A stretch of DNA of 64,000 nt, taken from assembly GCA_001013295.1 (NCBI GenBank), contig LAZY01000017.1:1-64000 (forward strand). The letters are read 5' to 3'. This DNA comes from Chryseobacterium indologenes (GTDB taxonomy: Bacteria; Bacteroidota; Bacteroidia; Flavobacteriales; Weeksellaceae). Position 1 is the first letter of the stretch, and each line of letters begins with the position of its first letter. Both the position numbers and the translations under genes were made by a program. Below the pieces are notes generated by a model. That model made no database searches and had not been told where the DNA came from. It worked only from the letters and a program-made list of their open reading frames with translations. Below are positions 8,877-17,112 of the stretch, in pieces.

Positions 8877-10010
8877 TTAGGAGTTCCGGATGATCTGCTG
8901 TATTTCTTTTTGAAATGTTTTATTCTGTCTTCTTATTTTTACAATGAAATAGAGCAGAATACTTATCAGAATACTTGCTAAGACAATAGAGATAATCCTG
9001 ATGTATTGGTAGGAGGAACTTAGTTTTTTACTTTTAACAGCGGTTTCTTTATTATGGTTATCAATAACCCGGTTAATGGATGCCAGCTCATTCTGCTTTC
9101 TCTTAAAGCTCATTTCGAGGTATTTCTTATTATATACCCGGTACAGATCCTGTTTTCCCATAGCGAGATAATTGTCGGACATTTCTTTGTAAATGCCTTC
9201 ATTCAGAATAATATCGCCTGTATTTTTACATAGTTCCTCAGCTTTTAGTAAAAGCTCCAGCGCTGCCTGATTTTTATGTTTTTGTTTATATACTTCTGAG
9301 ATCCCTTTTAGGGCAAATGCTTCAAGACTTTTGGCATGATTTCTCTGTGCATAATTTACAGACTGCAAAAATGCCTGCTGTGCCTTGTCAATGAGATCAA
9401 GACTAAGGTAGCAGTACCCAATATTGTAATATACCACACTCATATTGGAATAAGTAGTTTTTTTAACCGGAACTTTTTCGAAATTTTGGATTGAAATCCA
9501 GAATTTTTCAAGAGCAATTTCAGGATTCGACTGGCTTTTATAGATCATTCCTCTTATGGCATAGCTTCTGGCGGTCTCAATATATTTTTCGGTAGCATTT
9601 TCAGGAATTTTTACAAGATAATGATCCGCTTCATCTAATGTTTCAAGGCTTTTACTGAAAAGCTCCATCTGCTGATACTGGATAGCAACAGAAATCAGAA
9701 CACTTGCCTGGCTCTTAGCATTGTTGGTTTTCTCGGACAGTTCCTTGGCTTTTAAAATATACTTCAACGATTCATCAAAGTTCCTTTTGGCGATATTGGC
9801 TGTGGAAAGTAGCATATAAATATCAATAGATGTTTTGATATCATTATCTTTTTTTAATAGATTTTCTCCAATTTCAATCGTATGGTCTGGGTTATCGTAA
9901 ATTTCAAGGGCAGCTTTTTTCATCAATGCACTATCCGAAATTTTCTGACTTTCTACGGCAATGCCAAAGAAAAGATAGAGTAGGACTGGTATTTTAAAAA
10001 CTGCTTTCAT
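8877..10010 (-). CDS. Membrane-anchored TPR protein lacking a DNA-binding domain
   Basis: A 377-residue protein with a signal peptide, several degenerate tetratricopeptide repeats (about residues 60-300, for example YYNIGYCYLSLDLIDKAQQAF) and one transmembrane helix near residues 336-358. A short basic tail follows (KIRRQNKTFQKEIQQIIRNS). The layout repeats that of the upstream 537-residue regulator but stops after the membrane helix, without the AraC-type HTH. Its ATG overlaps the stop of that gene by four bases (ATGA), implying translational coupling. It may modulate the regulator by pairing with it in the membrane; that is inference. A truncated regulator that lost its HTH is the alternative. 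Confidence 0.8.
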   Translation of the reverse strand: MKAVFKIPVLLYLFFGIAVESQKISDSALMKKAALEIYDNPDHTIEIGENLLKKDNDIKTSIDIYMLLSTANIAKRNFDESLKYILKAKELSEKTNNAKSQASVLISVAIQYQQMELFSKSLETLDEADHYLVKIPENATEKYIETARSYAIRGMIYKSQSNPEIALEKFWISIQNFEKVPVKKTTYSNMSVVYYNIGYCYLSLDLIDKAQQAFLQSVNYAQRNHAKSLEAFALKGISEVYKQKHKNQAALELLLKAEELCKNTGDIILNEGIYKEMSDNYLAMGKQDLYRVYNKKYLEMSFKRKQNELASINRVIDNHNKETAVKSKKLSSSYQYIRIISIVLASILISILLYFIVKIRRQNKTFQKEIQQIIRNS

Positions 10011-11620
10011 ATGATTTTGCTTTTACTGATTTCCTGAATATAAGTATTGGGCGACATTCCGGTAACGGATTTAAAAACAGTCGTAAAGGTACTGTGAGAG
10101 GAAAATCCTGAATATTCAGCAAGGTAACTTACCTTATAATTAAGAAATACAGGATTATTTCTTAATAGCTTTGCAATGTGGTTGATCCTGAGTTTGTTAA
10201 TGTATCCGTTGAAATTTTTTTCCTTATTAGTATTGATTATTTCTGACAGATATTTTGTATTCACACCCATTTGAGAGGAAAGCAGCGAAAGTGACATGTT
10301 TTTATTCAGATATCGGTCTGATTTTTCGAATTCCTCAAGTTTTTGAAGGATTTCTTCTTCTTTTTCTCTTGAAATTTTATTGATAGACGCTTTCTTTTCC
10401 GGTATAGTAGTTTTGTTTAATAAAGTATCGTCATAAGAAAGCTGAGACTTTTGGCTGATCTGTTTTTCAAAAAAGTCAAACTGCTTTTTTAAATCTTTAT
10501 TTTTATTCTTAACAATTAGAAAAAAAGAGAATAGGGCGGTGATAATCAAAGATAAGCTAATGATAAAGGGCCAGAAAGATCTCAGAAATTCTTGCTTTTG
10601 AAATTCAAGACTTTTATTTTGATTGGTTTCAACGAGTTTTACAATATAACGTATGCCTTCCCTGGAACTGGAATCAGTTTGTGCTTTCAGATTATGATAA
10701 AGCTGATTATAATAGTTATATTTATAATCCTCATGGATGGCATAGTAAGCTTTGGAAAGCGATTCATAAATTTTAATTTTTACATTATTAAAAGGAAGTT
10801 CATGAACTAAAGAAAGCCCCACATTCAGCTTTTCAATACATGTTTTATAATCCTGATTAACAAAATAATATTGTGAAAGATTTTCATATGCCAGACTGAG
10901 TAAAAAAGGTTTGTTTTTTTGATTTTCAAGATCTGAAATTACATTTTCTATGACTTCTTTGTACTCTGTCAGTTTGTTTTGTTTTAGTAAATAAAAAGAT
11001 CGGAAGATCTTGTTTTCTGCTGCTATTATTTTATTTTCTTCATTTTTATTACTGAGGTATTGGTCACTTTTATCAAGATCTTTTAATGCTGCAGGATAAT
11101 TCTTGTTTATTCCTGAGTTGAGAGCTTGAAGTTGATAGAGTTTTGCTATCGTAATCCTTAATTTGGGGTCGTTATTTGTAAGGAGTTTCTGATCAGATAG
11201 AAGCATGCTGATAATTCTTGCTGACTGATTGTATAATCCAAGATTCTGATACTGATCTGAAAGGTTATAATCATTGAATATTTGCATAAAATATGAAAGG
11301 CTATTTCTCTGAACTGCCTCTTCCTTCTGGGCAAAAATATTTACAGATTGTACATAATCTCCTTTCATTGCAAAAGCCTGTGAAATAATATTCTGTAATA
11401 CTATTTTATGTTCTAAATTCTGATCACTGACAAGAATTCCCTGAGTATAGTTGATACATTCGTCAGAATTTTGATAAAGCTTAAGGAAGGCTTTATCTGC
11501 TAAAATCTCAAAATCAGGACCAGACTGTCCATTTATAATAATAAGAAAGAACATGAATAACAGCCCTGGAATTCTTTTTTTACTTTGGAGTATTTTTCTG
11601 ATGGATAAATTATTTTTCAT
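10007..11620 (-). CDS. TPR sensor with transmembrane helix and AraC-type DNA-binding domain
   Basis: A 537-residue one-component regulator. A signal-like hydrophobic N-terminus is followed by tetratricopeptide-type repeats (about residues 40-320), a transmembrane helix (about 345-370), a coiled linker rich in K/Q, and a C-terminal AraC/XylS double helix-turn-helix (about 430-530) containing VSYLAEYSGFSSHSTFTTVFKSVTG. Such proteins are common in Chryseobacterium: the TPR part lies outside the cytoplasm or at the membrane and the HTH inside. It is divergent from the HAF-repeat gene at 11804, a likely target. Part of its 5' end was copied in the adjacent tandem duplication. Confidence 0.88.
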   Translation of the reverse strand: MKNNLSIRKILQSKKRIPGLLFMFFLIIINGQSGPDFEILADKAFLKLYQNSDECINYTQGILVSDQNLEHKIVLQNIISQAFAMKGDYVQSVNIFAQKEEAVQRNSLSYFMQIFNDYNLSDQYQNLGLYNQSARIISMLLSDQKLLTNNDPKLRITIAKLYQLQALNSGINKNYPAALKDLDKSDQYLSNKNEENKIIAAENKIFRSFYLLKQNKLTEYKEVIENVISDLENQKNKPFLLSLAYENLSQYYFVNQDYKTCIEKLNVGLSLVHELPFNNVKIKIYESLSKAYYAIHEDYKYNYYNQLYHNLKAQTDSSSREGIRYIVKLVETNQNKSLEFQKQEFLRSFWPFIISLSLIITALFSFFLIVKNKNKDLKKQFDFFEKQISQKSQLSYDDTLLNKTTIPEKKASINKISREKEEEILQKLEEFEKSDRYLNKNMSLSLLSSQMGVNTKYLSEIINTNKEKNFNGYINKLRINHIAKLLRNNPVFLNYKVSYLAEYSGFSSHSTFTTVFKSVTGMSPNTYIQEISKSKII

Positions 11621-13194
11621 ATTTTTTAATGATGCCCATGGATTTCATTATGATTTGTGTTTCTTTTATGTATTTGATTATTAGTTTTTTTACGGTTTTG
11701 TGTCTTTTGAAATTCACGAATTATAGAAATCAATTTCTTTTCATTGGGTAAATATAATATTAATATTGTTTTCAATGATTTTGAATATTAAATATAAAAA
11801 AAAATGAAAAGGTTTTACAAAATGTCAATGAAATTAGTGGTTGCCTATTTCTTAATGAAATTTACGGTTGCCGAGGCTCAGCTTACTGTAATGGGGTTGG
11901 GAAATTATGATGTGGGTGGAGTTTCCAATAATGGAGTAGTGGGCTTACAGCTGACTACAAGTGGTAAGATATTTAAATGGACTGCTGGCGGAGGGCTTTT
12001 ACAGATTGGGAGTATATCCAATGGTTATCCTTCTACAGGGAGAACTGTTGTTTCGAATGATGGAACCAGGTTTTCTTCTACTTATACCAATTCGGTTACA
12101 AGTTTCAATGAAATATCTACTTATGATACAACCACTTCTGCATGGACAAACCGTGGGGGTCTTGTCGTAACAGGATGGGGTGGAGTAGTCAGTTCTAGCT
12201 GGGGAATATCTCCGGATGGAAATACCATTGTGGGACTTGGTTATCTGAGTGCAGGCGTTGCACATGCTGTGAAATGGGATGCGATAAACGGAATGATAGA
12301 TCTTGGAAGTATTGTAACGGGGCGTAGCTCCAGAGCAAATGCGATCAGTGCCAACGGATCAGTTATAGTAGGGTGGCAGGATGAACCTACAGGAATCCGA
12401 AGCGGAGCAAAATGGGTAGATGGTGTAGAAAGTTTTATTACAGATAACAGTGGAAATAATGTAGGGGAGGCCAGTGGTGTTTCTGCAGATGGAAGCACGA
12501 TAATAGGTGGTGCTATCCCTAATCCCTACGTCTGGAAGGCAGGATCCGGTTTGACGTATATAACGCATCCCAATGCTTCCAACACGTTTAGAGGAGGTGC
12601 TACGGGCATCTCAGCAGATGGGTCAAAAGTTATAGGCTTTTACAGAACATCCGGAGCACCTCCAATGTCCGGAGAAGGTTTTATCTGGACTTCAGAAACA
12701 GGACGTGTTAACCTGAATGATTATGCGGTGGGATTAGGAATTGCTACCAACGGAGTAACGATGGGCCTTCCTTTGGCGATCTCCCAGGACGGGATGAAAA
12801 TTGCCGGAGTTGGTTTTAACGGTTCTAATCAAATCGTTGCTTTTTATCTGGATCTTACAACTTATCTGTCGACCAAAGAAACAATGAAAGATAAAAATAG
12901 TATTGCGATCTACCCTAATCCTGTGGCTGATATTCTATATTTTAAAGGCACAGGAAAGATGGAGAAAGCAGAAATCTATAATATGGCAGGCCAGAAAGTA
13001 AAATCACTGAATGCTGTAGAAAGTCAGATTGATGTATCCTCTTTGTCCAAAGGAGATTATATTCTGAAATATTCTGTAAAAGGAGAAAAACAACAGACTT
13101 ATAAATTCATTAAAAAGTAATTCATATCATCTATTAAAGTAGTGGGACGAGCGGCTGTTTTCAATATTGAGAACAGCTGTTCTTTTTATTTATT
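11422..13194. repeat. Tandem duplication, copy 1 (about 1.77 kb)
   Basis: This unit runs from inside the 5' end of the TPR-AraC regulator, through the divergent intergenic region, the first HAF gene and its terminator. Copy 2 is 13219-14983. Both share the sequence around CACTGACAAGAATTC at the left and the AACAGCTGTTCTTTTT terminator at the right. Identity is high at the 3' ends of the HAF genes and lower towards the 5' ends. Confidence 0.85.
11804..13120 (+). CDS. T9SS-secreted HAF-repeat protein, copy 1
   Basis: A 438-residue secreted protein. A signal peptide (about residues 1-25, ending AEAQ) precedes several HAF-type repeats of the form GISPDGNTIVG / AISANGSVIVG / GVSADGSTIIG / GISADGSKVIG, each paired with a W-containing strand (KWD, KWVDG, VWKAG, IWTS), as in a beta-propeller-like extracellular domain. 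The C-terminal 75 residues are a type A T9SS sorting domain (YPNPVADILYF ... GDYILKYSVKGEKQQTYKFIKK region). It is therefore expected outside or on the cell surface, with unknown ligand. It has a paralogue at 13596 and lies divergent from the TPR-AraC regulator, which may control it. Confidence 0.88.
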   Translation: MKRFYKMSMKLVVAYFLMKFTVAEAQLTVMGLGNYDVGGVSNNGVVGLQLTTSGKIFKWTAGGGLLQIGSISNGYPSTGRTVVSNDGTRFSSTYTNSVTSFNEISTYDTTTSAWTNRGGLVVTGWGGVVSSSWGISPDGNTIVGLGYLSAGVAHAVKWDAINGMIDLGSIVTGRSSRANAISANGSVIVGWQDEPTGIRSGAKWVDGVESFITDNSGNNVGEASGVSADGSTIIGGAIPNPYVWKAGSGLTYITHPNASNTFRGGATGISADGSKVIGFYRTSGAPPMSGEGFIWTSETGRVNLNDYAVGLGIATNGVTMGLPLAISQDGMKIAGVGFNGSNQIVAFYLDLTTYLSTKETMKDKNSIAIYPNPVADILYFKGTGKMEKAEIYNMAGQKVKSLNAVESQIDVSSLSKGDYILKYSVKGEKQQTYKFIKK

Positions 13195-13195
13195 C
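13154..13195 (+). terminator. Terminator of HAF gene copy 1
   Basis: GCTGTTTTCAA pairs with TTGAGAACAGC (one G-U pair), followed by TGTTCTTTTTATTTATT. The same hairpin follows the second HAF gene. Confidence 0.75.
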
Positions 13196-13218
13196 TGTAA
13201 TATGATCTTATGCATCCT

Positions 13219-13420
13219 TATCACTGACAAGAATTCACTGGACATAACTGATGCATTCGTCAGAATTTTGATAAAGCTTCAGATAGGCTTTATCTGCTAA
13301 AATATTGAAGTCAGAACTAAACTGTCCATTAATAATAATAGAATAGAATAGAATAGAATAGAATAGAATAGAATAGAATAAAATAGGACTATGAATAGCA
13401 AGATTCTTCTGTTCATACCA
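13219..13420 (-). pseudogene. Duplicated 5' fragment of the TPR-AraC regulator
   Basis: Minus-strand translation gives IIINGQFSSDFNILADKAYLK then LYQNSDECISYVQ, nearly identical to residues 29-60 of the 537-residue regulator at 10007-11620. It stops at the duplication breakpoint. The signal-peptide region is replaced by a pentanucleotide array that encodes repeated ILFYS. No downstream part of the gene is present, so this is a dead by-product of the duplication. Confidence 0.85.
13337..13386. repeat. Pentanucleotide tandem array (AATAG)
   Basis: There are eight perfect AATAG units (13337-13376), then one AATAA and one more AATAG. The array is absent from the corresponding position of copy 1 (near 11530-11550), so it expanded after the duplication. 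It lies about 220 bases upstream of the second HAF gene. Confidence 0.9.
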
Positions 13421-13595
13421 GACATTTTTCTGAGCATTGTCTTCAAAATGTGTTTTATGTATATGTTTGGTTATTAATGTTTTAAAAATTAATCTCTTTT
13501 GAAATTCATGAATTGTGAAAGCCAAATTCTTTTAATTGGGTAAATGTAATATTAATATTGTTTTCGATAATTTAAAATACTATATATAATAAAAT

Positions 13596-14909
13596 ATGAA
13601 AAATTTTTACAAAATTCCAATGAAAGTATTAACGGCTTGCCTCTTCTTGAATATTAGCCTGGCAGAAGCTCAGCTTACGGTAATAGGACTGGGGAATTAT
13701 AATGTAGGCTCTGTTTCGGATAATGGAGTGGTGAGTATGCATACCAGTGCCGGAGGTATATATAAATGGACCAATGGAGGGGGACTTGTACAGATAGGTT
13801 CCATATCCAACGGGTATCCGGTTGCAGGAAGAACCGTTGTTTCTAATGACGGAACCAAAATAGCGTCTTCAGTTACCAATACAGTAACAGGTTTTAATGA
13901 AATATCGACATATGATGTGGCTACTTCCACATGGGTAAACAGAGGCGGACTTGTCCCTACCGGTTGGGACGGAAGTGTGAGTTCTACCTGGGGAATATCT
14001 CCGGATGGAAATACAGTTGTTGGATTGGGCCTCCTTACAGCATCCAATGCCCATGCTGTGAAGTGGAGCGAAGCCGGTGGAATGGTAGATCTGGGAAGTA
14101 TGGTAGCCGGCAGAAGTTCCAGGGCAAATGCGATCAGTGCCAACGGATCAGTTATAGTAGGGTGGCAGGATGAACCTACAGGAACCCGAAGCGGAGCAAA
14201 ATGGGTGGACGGAGCAGAAACATTCATTACAGACGGTAATGGAAATAATGTAGGGGAAGCAGGAGGTATTTCTGCAGATGGAAACACGATAATAGGAGCA
14301 GGAAATCCGAATCCCTATGTTTGGAATGCGACAAATGGACTTACCTATATCACCCATCCCAATGCTTCATTCTTTTTTAAAGGAGGTGCCACAGGGATCT
14401 CTGCAGACGGAAGCAAGGTTATTGGTTTTTACAGAACATCCGGAGCTCCTCCCATGTCCGGAGAAGGTTTTATCTGGACATCAGAAACCGGACGTGTCAA
14501 TTTGAATGATTATGCGGTGGGATTAGGAATTGCCACCAATGGAGTCACGATGGGACTTCCTTTGGCTATTTCCCAGGATGGAAAGAAAATTGCTGGAATG
14601 GGTATGAATGCTTCCAATCAGATGGTTGCTTTTTATCTGGACCTTACCAGTTATCTGTCAACTAAAGAAACGGTGAAAGATAAAAGTAATATTGGCATTT
14701 ATCCTAACCCTGTGGCTGATATTTTATATTTTAAAGGAGCAGGAAAGATTGAAAAAGCAGAAATCTATAATATGGTGGGGCAGAAAGTAAAATCATTGAA
14801 TGCTGTAGAAAGTCAGATTGATGTATCTTTTTTATCCAAAGGAGATTATATTCTGCAATATTCTGTGAAAGGAGAAAAACAACAAACTTATAAATTCATT
14901 AAAAAGTAA
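13596..14909 (+). CDS. T9SS-secreted HAF-repeat protein, copy 2
   Basis: A 437-residue paralogue of the 11804-13120 product with the same architecture: signal peptide ending AEAQ, HAF-type repeats (GISPDGNTVVG, AISANGSVIVG, GISADGNTIIG, GISADGSKVIG) and a C-terminal type A sorting domain (YPNPVADILYF). The stretch around the third and fourth repeats and the last 100 residues are nearly identical to copy 1, while the first 150 residues have diverged, including changed loops. Uneven divergence could reflect gene conversion or selection on exposed loops. The upstream sequence is also duplicated, so both genes may answer to the same regulator. Confidence 0.87.
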   Translation: MKNFYKIPMKVLTACLFLNISLAEAQLTVIGLGNYNVGSVSDNGVVSMHTSAGGIYKWTNGGGLVQIGSISNGYPVAGRTVVSNDGTKIASSVTNTVTGFNEISTYDVATSTWVNRGGLVPTGWDGSVSSTWGISPDGNTVVGLGLLTASNAHAVKWSEAGGMVDLGSMVAGRSSRANAISANGSVIVGWQDEPTGTRSGAKWVDGAETFITDGNGNNVGEAGGISADGNTIIGAGNPNPYVWNATNGLTYITHPNASFFFKGGATGISADGSKVIGFYRTSGAPPMSGEGFIWTSETGRVNLNDYAVGLGIATNGVTMGLPLAISQDGKKIAGMGMNASNQMVAFYLDLTSYLSTKETVKDKSNIGIYPNPVADILYFKGAGKIEKAEIYNMVGQKVKSLNAVESQIDVSFLSKGDYILQYSVKGEKQQTYKFIKK

Positions 14910-14942
14910 TTCATATCATCTATAAAAGTAGTGGGATGAACG

Positions 14943-14985
14943 GCTGTTTTCAATATTGAGAACAGCTGTTCTTTTTATTTATTTT
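14943..14985 (+). terminator. Terminator of HAF gene copy 2
   Basis: The same GCTGTTTTCAA / TTGAGAACAGC hairpin as after copy 1, followed by TGTTCTTTTTATTTATTTTTT. Confidence 0.75.
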
Positions 14986-15022
14986 TTAAAACTACAGCAT
15001 TTTTGACGGTATACGCATGTTT

Positions 15023-15053
15023 TTTGGCGAATACATATAAAAAGCTATCTTTG
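15023..15053 (+). promoter_or_regulatory. Promoter of the B12 uptake operon
   Basis: A -33 TTTG (15023-15026) and a -7 TATCTTTG (15046-15053) are separated by 19 bases, an excellent match to the Bacteroidota primary promoter. The predicted start near 15060 coincides with the 5' edge of the cobalamin riboswitch. Confidence 0.8.
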
Positions 15054-15060
15054 CAAAAAT

Positions 15061-15210
15061 TTTGGTTTCCAGTATTTTGGAATGAAAAGGGAACCGGGTG
15101 AAACTCCCGGACTGTCCCCGCAACTGTAAATCGCAACAAAAGTTTCTGTAAAAAAGCCACTGTGAAAACGGGAAGGCGCAGAAAGCGAAAGTCAGGAGAC
15201 CTGCCGGAAT
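15061..15210 (+). ncRNA. Cobalamin riboswitch
   Basis: Conserved blocks of the cobalamin aptamer appear in order: GGTTTCCAG at the 5' end, GGGTGAAACTCCCGGACTGT, CCCCGCAACTGTAAATCG, AGCCACTGTGAAAACGGGAAG, then GCGAAAGTCAGGAGACCTGC, which is the B12 box. The element lies between the promoter and a TonB receptor gene. Adenosylcobalamin or a related cobamide should switch off expression, probably by sequestering the ribosome site before 15255, since no terminator is evident. Confidence 0.95.
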
Positions 15211-15254
15211 TATAATCTAAAAACATATTGCTTTCGGAGGAAAAGTAAAAGGGT

Positions 15255-17096
15255 ATGGGTATAAAAAGATATTTAGTACTGTTTTTTTCGTCTTACGGCT
15301 GTTTTCTTTTGGCTCAAGAGAAGACTATTGACACTATTTATGTTTTCGACAATCAGATGAACAGAGTGAAGCTCTTTCATCCTGTAAAGATCATCTCTGC
15401 TGAAGACACTCAAAAAAATTCAAGCAACCTTTCTGAACTTCTTAGATTTCAGTCACAGGTTTATATCAAAGAAAACGGACGTGGTGCTGTCTCTTCACCT
15501 TCTTTCAGGGGAACTACCGCACAGCAGACCGCCTTTGTATGGAACGGAATCAATATCAACTCTAATTTTTTAGGACAGGGTGATATTAATAATATTGCTG
15601 CATTTGGATATGACCAGATAGGAATAAAAGCAGGCGGCGGAAGTGTGATCTATGGAAGCGGTGCCATTGGGGGAAGTATTCACCTGAATAATACCCTCGA
15701 TTTTAATAAAGGCTTTCACGGTTCTTTATTTTCAGAAGTTGCTTCTTTCAATACCTATAACAACTTTGTCAGAGGTTCTTACAGCAATGACCGGTTCAGT
15801 TTTAAAGTTTCGGGAAATCACTCGATCAGTAAAAATGATTATAAGGTTGAGGAAGATCACGGAAAGATCTATACCAATGATAACGGACAGTACTATAATA
15901 CGAATATCAATGTAGCTGTAGCTTATAAAGTTGCTCCGCATCATCAGATTTCCTGGATCTCTGAACTTTTTAACGGCAAGCAGCATTATCCTGTTTATTT
16001 TGGAGATTTAGAGAATAAAACAAAATATGAAACTCAGAATGCCAGAAGCCTGCTTTCCTGGGATTGGAATAAAGTACAGTTCAGTAATTCCTTCAAAGCA
16101 GCTTATACGGAGGAGAATTTTCAATATTTTGGAGCGATTGATGGCCCTGAAACCAGTGGCGGAGCAGGGAAGAACTATATTCTGAAAAATGATTTCAATT
16201 ATTTTCTTAATCCAAAATGGAATATCAATATTATTGGTGAATTCCAAATGAATAAAGGAAAAGGAGATGGAACTTCAGGAATCGGGGATATTAGAAGAAA
16301 TGCAGGATCTATTGCAGGGTTAGTCCGCTATTTCCCAACAAAGGATTTACGTTTTGAAGCGGGGATCAAGAAAGATTTTGTAGAAGAGATCAGTTCGCCG
16401 ACTTTATTTTCTTTTTCAGGAAAATGGAACGCTGTACAATGGTATGGGTTGGAACTGAATGTTTCAAGAAATTTCAGAGCTCCTTCATTTAATGATTTAT
16501 ACTGGGCTTTGGGAGGAAATAAGGATTTAAAACCTGAAACCTCTTATCAATTTGAGTTGAGAAACCTTTTTAAAATGGGAATTTTCAAACTTTCTGTAGC
16601 TCCTTATTATATGAAAATTCAGGATATGATCCGATGGCTCCGAACTCCTGCCGGATATTACGGTGCTTTCAATACCAATAGAGTAGAAGCATACGGATTA
16701 GAAACTCAGCTGGAATTTGAAAAACAAATCGGAAAACATACTTTGAAATCTAATCTGGGATATTCCTATATGAAATCAACGGATCTTGATATTCAAAAAC
16801 AGCTGATGTACGTCCCTTTTCATAAATTTACCGGAAATGTAGAATATCAGTATGATTTCGTGAAATTATATGTACAAGGAATGTTCAATGGCAAGACGTA
16901 TACAGATTCCAACGAAACCAAAGCCAGTGCTTTAAATCCATATTGGGTACTGAATGCAGGGTTGAATGCAACGGTTCTTAAAAACTATACACTGGGTTTT
17001 AAAGTAAATAACATTTTGAATAAAACTTACTACAGTATGCTTTCTTACCCATTACCTCAACGAAATTATAGTGTTACCTTAAATATCAATTTTTAA
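15255..17096 (+). CDS. btuB: BtuB-like TonB-dependent cobalamin receptor
   Basis: A 613-residue outer-membrane receptor. A signal peptide (ending FLLAQ) is followed by the plug domain (about residues 45-145, with SPSFRGTTAQQTAFVWNGI and the GGGSVIYGSGAIGGSIHL block), then a beta-barrel ending in YSVTLNINF with a terminal aromatic. Its length matches E. coli BtuB and it lacks the carboxypeptidase-like extension common in SusC-type receptors. A cobalamin riboswitch directly upstream and a BtuG-like lipoprotein 16 bases downstream identify the substrate as B12 or a related corrinoid. A GGAGG-containing segment lies about 14 bases before the ATG. Import needs TonB-ExbBD encoded elsewhere. Confidence 0.9.
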   Translation: MGIKRYLVLFFSSYGCFLLAQEKTIDTIYVFDNQMNRVKLFHPVKIISAEDTQKNSSNLSELLRFQSQVYIKENGRGAVSSPSFRGTTAQQTAFVWNGININSNFLGQGDINNIAAFGYDQIGIKAGGGSVIYGSGAIGGSIHLNNTLDFNKGFHGSLFSEVASFNTYNNFVRGSYSNDRFSFKVSGNHSISKNDYKVEEDHGKIYTNDNGQYYNTNINVAVAYKVAPHHQISWISELFNGKQHYPVYFGDLENKTKYETQNARSLLSWDWNKVQFSNSFKAAYTEENFQYFGAIDGPETSGGAGKNYILKNDFNYFLNPKWNINIIGEFQMNKGKGDGTSGIGDIRRNAGSIAGLVRYFPTKDLRFEAGIKKDFVEEISSPTLFSFSGKWNAVQWYGLELNVSRNFRAPSFNDLYWALGGNKDLKPETSYQFELRNLFKMGIFKLSVAPYYMKIQDMIRWLRTPAGYYGAFNTNRVEAYGLETQLEFEKQIGKHTLKSNLGYSYMKSTDLDIQKQLMYVPFHKFTGNVEYQYDFVKLYVQGMFNGKTYTDSNETKASALNPYWVLNAGLNATVLKNYTLGFKVNNILNKTYYSMLSYPLPQRNYSVTLNINF

Positions 17097-17112
17097 AATA
17101 AATTAATTACAT

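Larger units (their letters stand above)
13219..14983. repeat. Tandem duplication, copy 2 (about 1.77 kb)
   Basis: This second unit contains the decayed 5' fragment of the regulator, a pentanucleotide array, the duplicated intergenic region, the second HAF gene and its terminator. It shows how the paralogue arose. The regulator fragment has drifted more than the HAF gene, as expected if only the latter stayed under selection. Confidence 0.85.

Noticed and set aside
13697..14287. 196-codon minus-strand frame opposite the second HAF gene
   Set aside because: Proline- and serine-rich antisense shadow of the HAF repeats; the plus-strand gene is supported by signal peptide and sorting domain.
14975..15226. 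83-codon minus-strand frame across the riboswitch
   Set aside because: It lies antisense to the conserved cobalamin aptamer, which fully explains the sequence.
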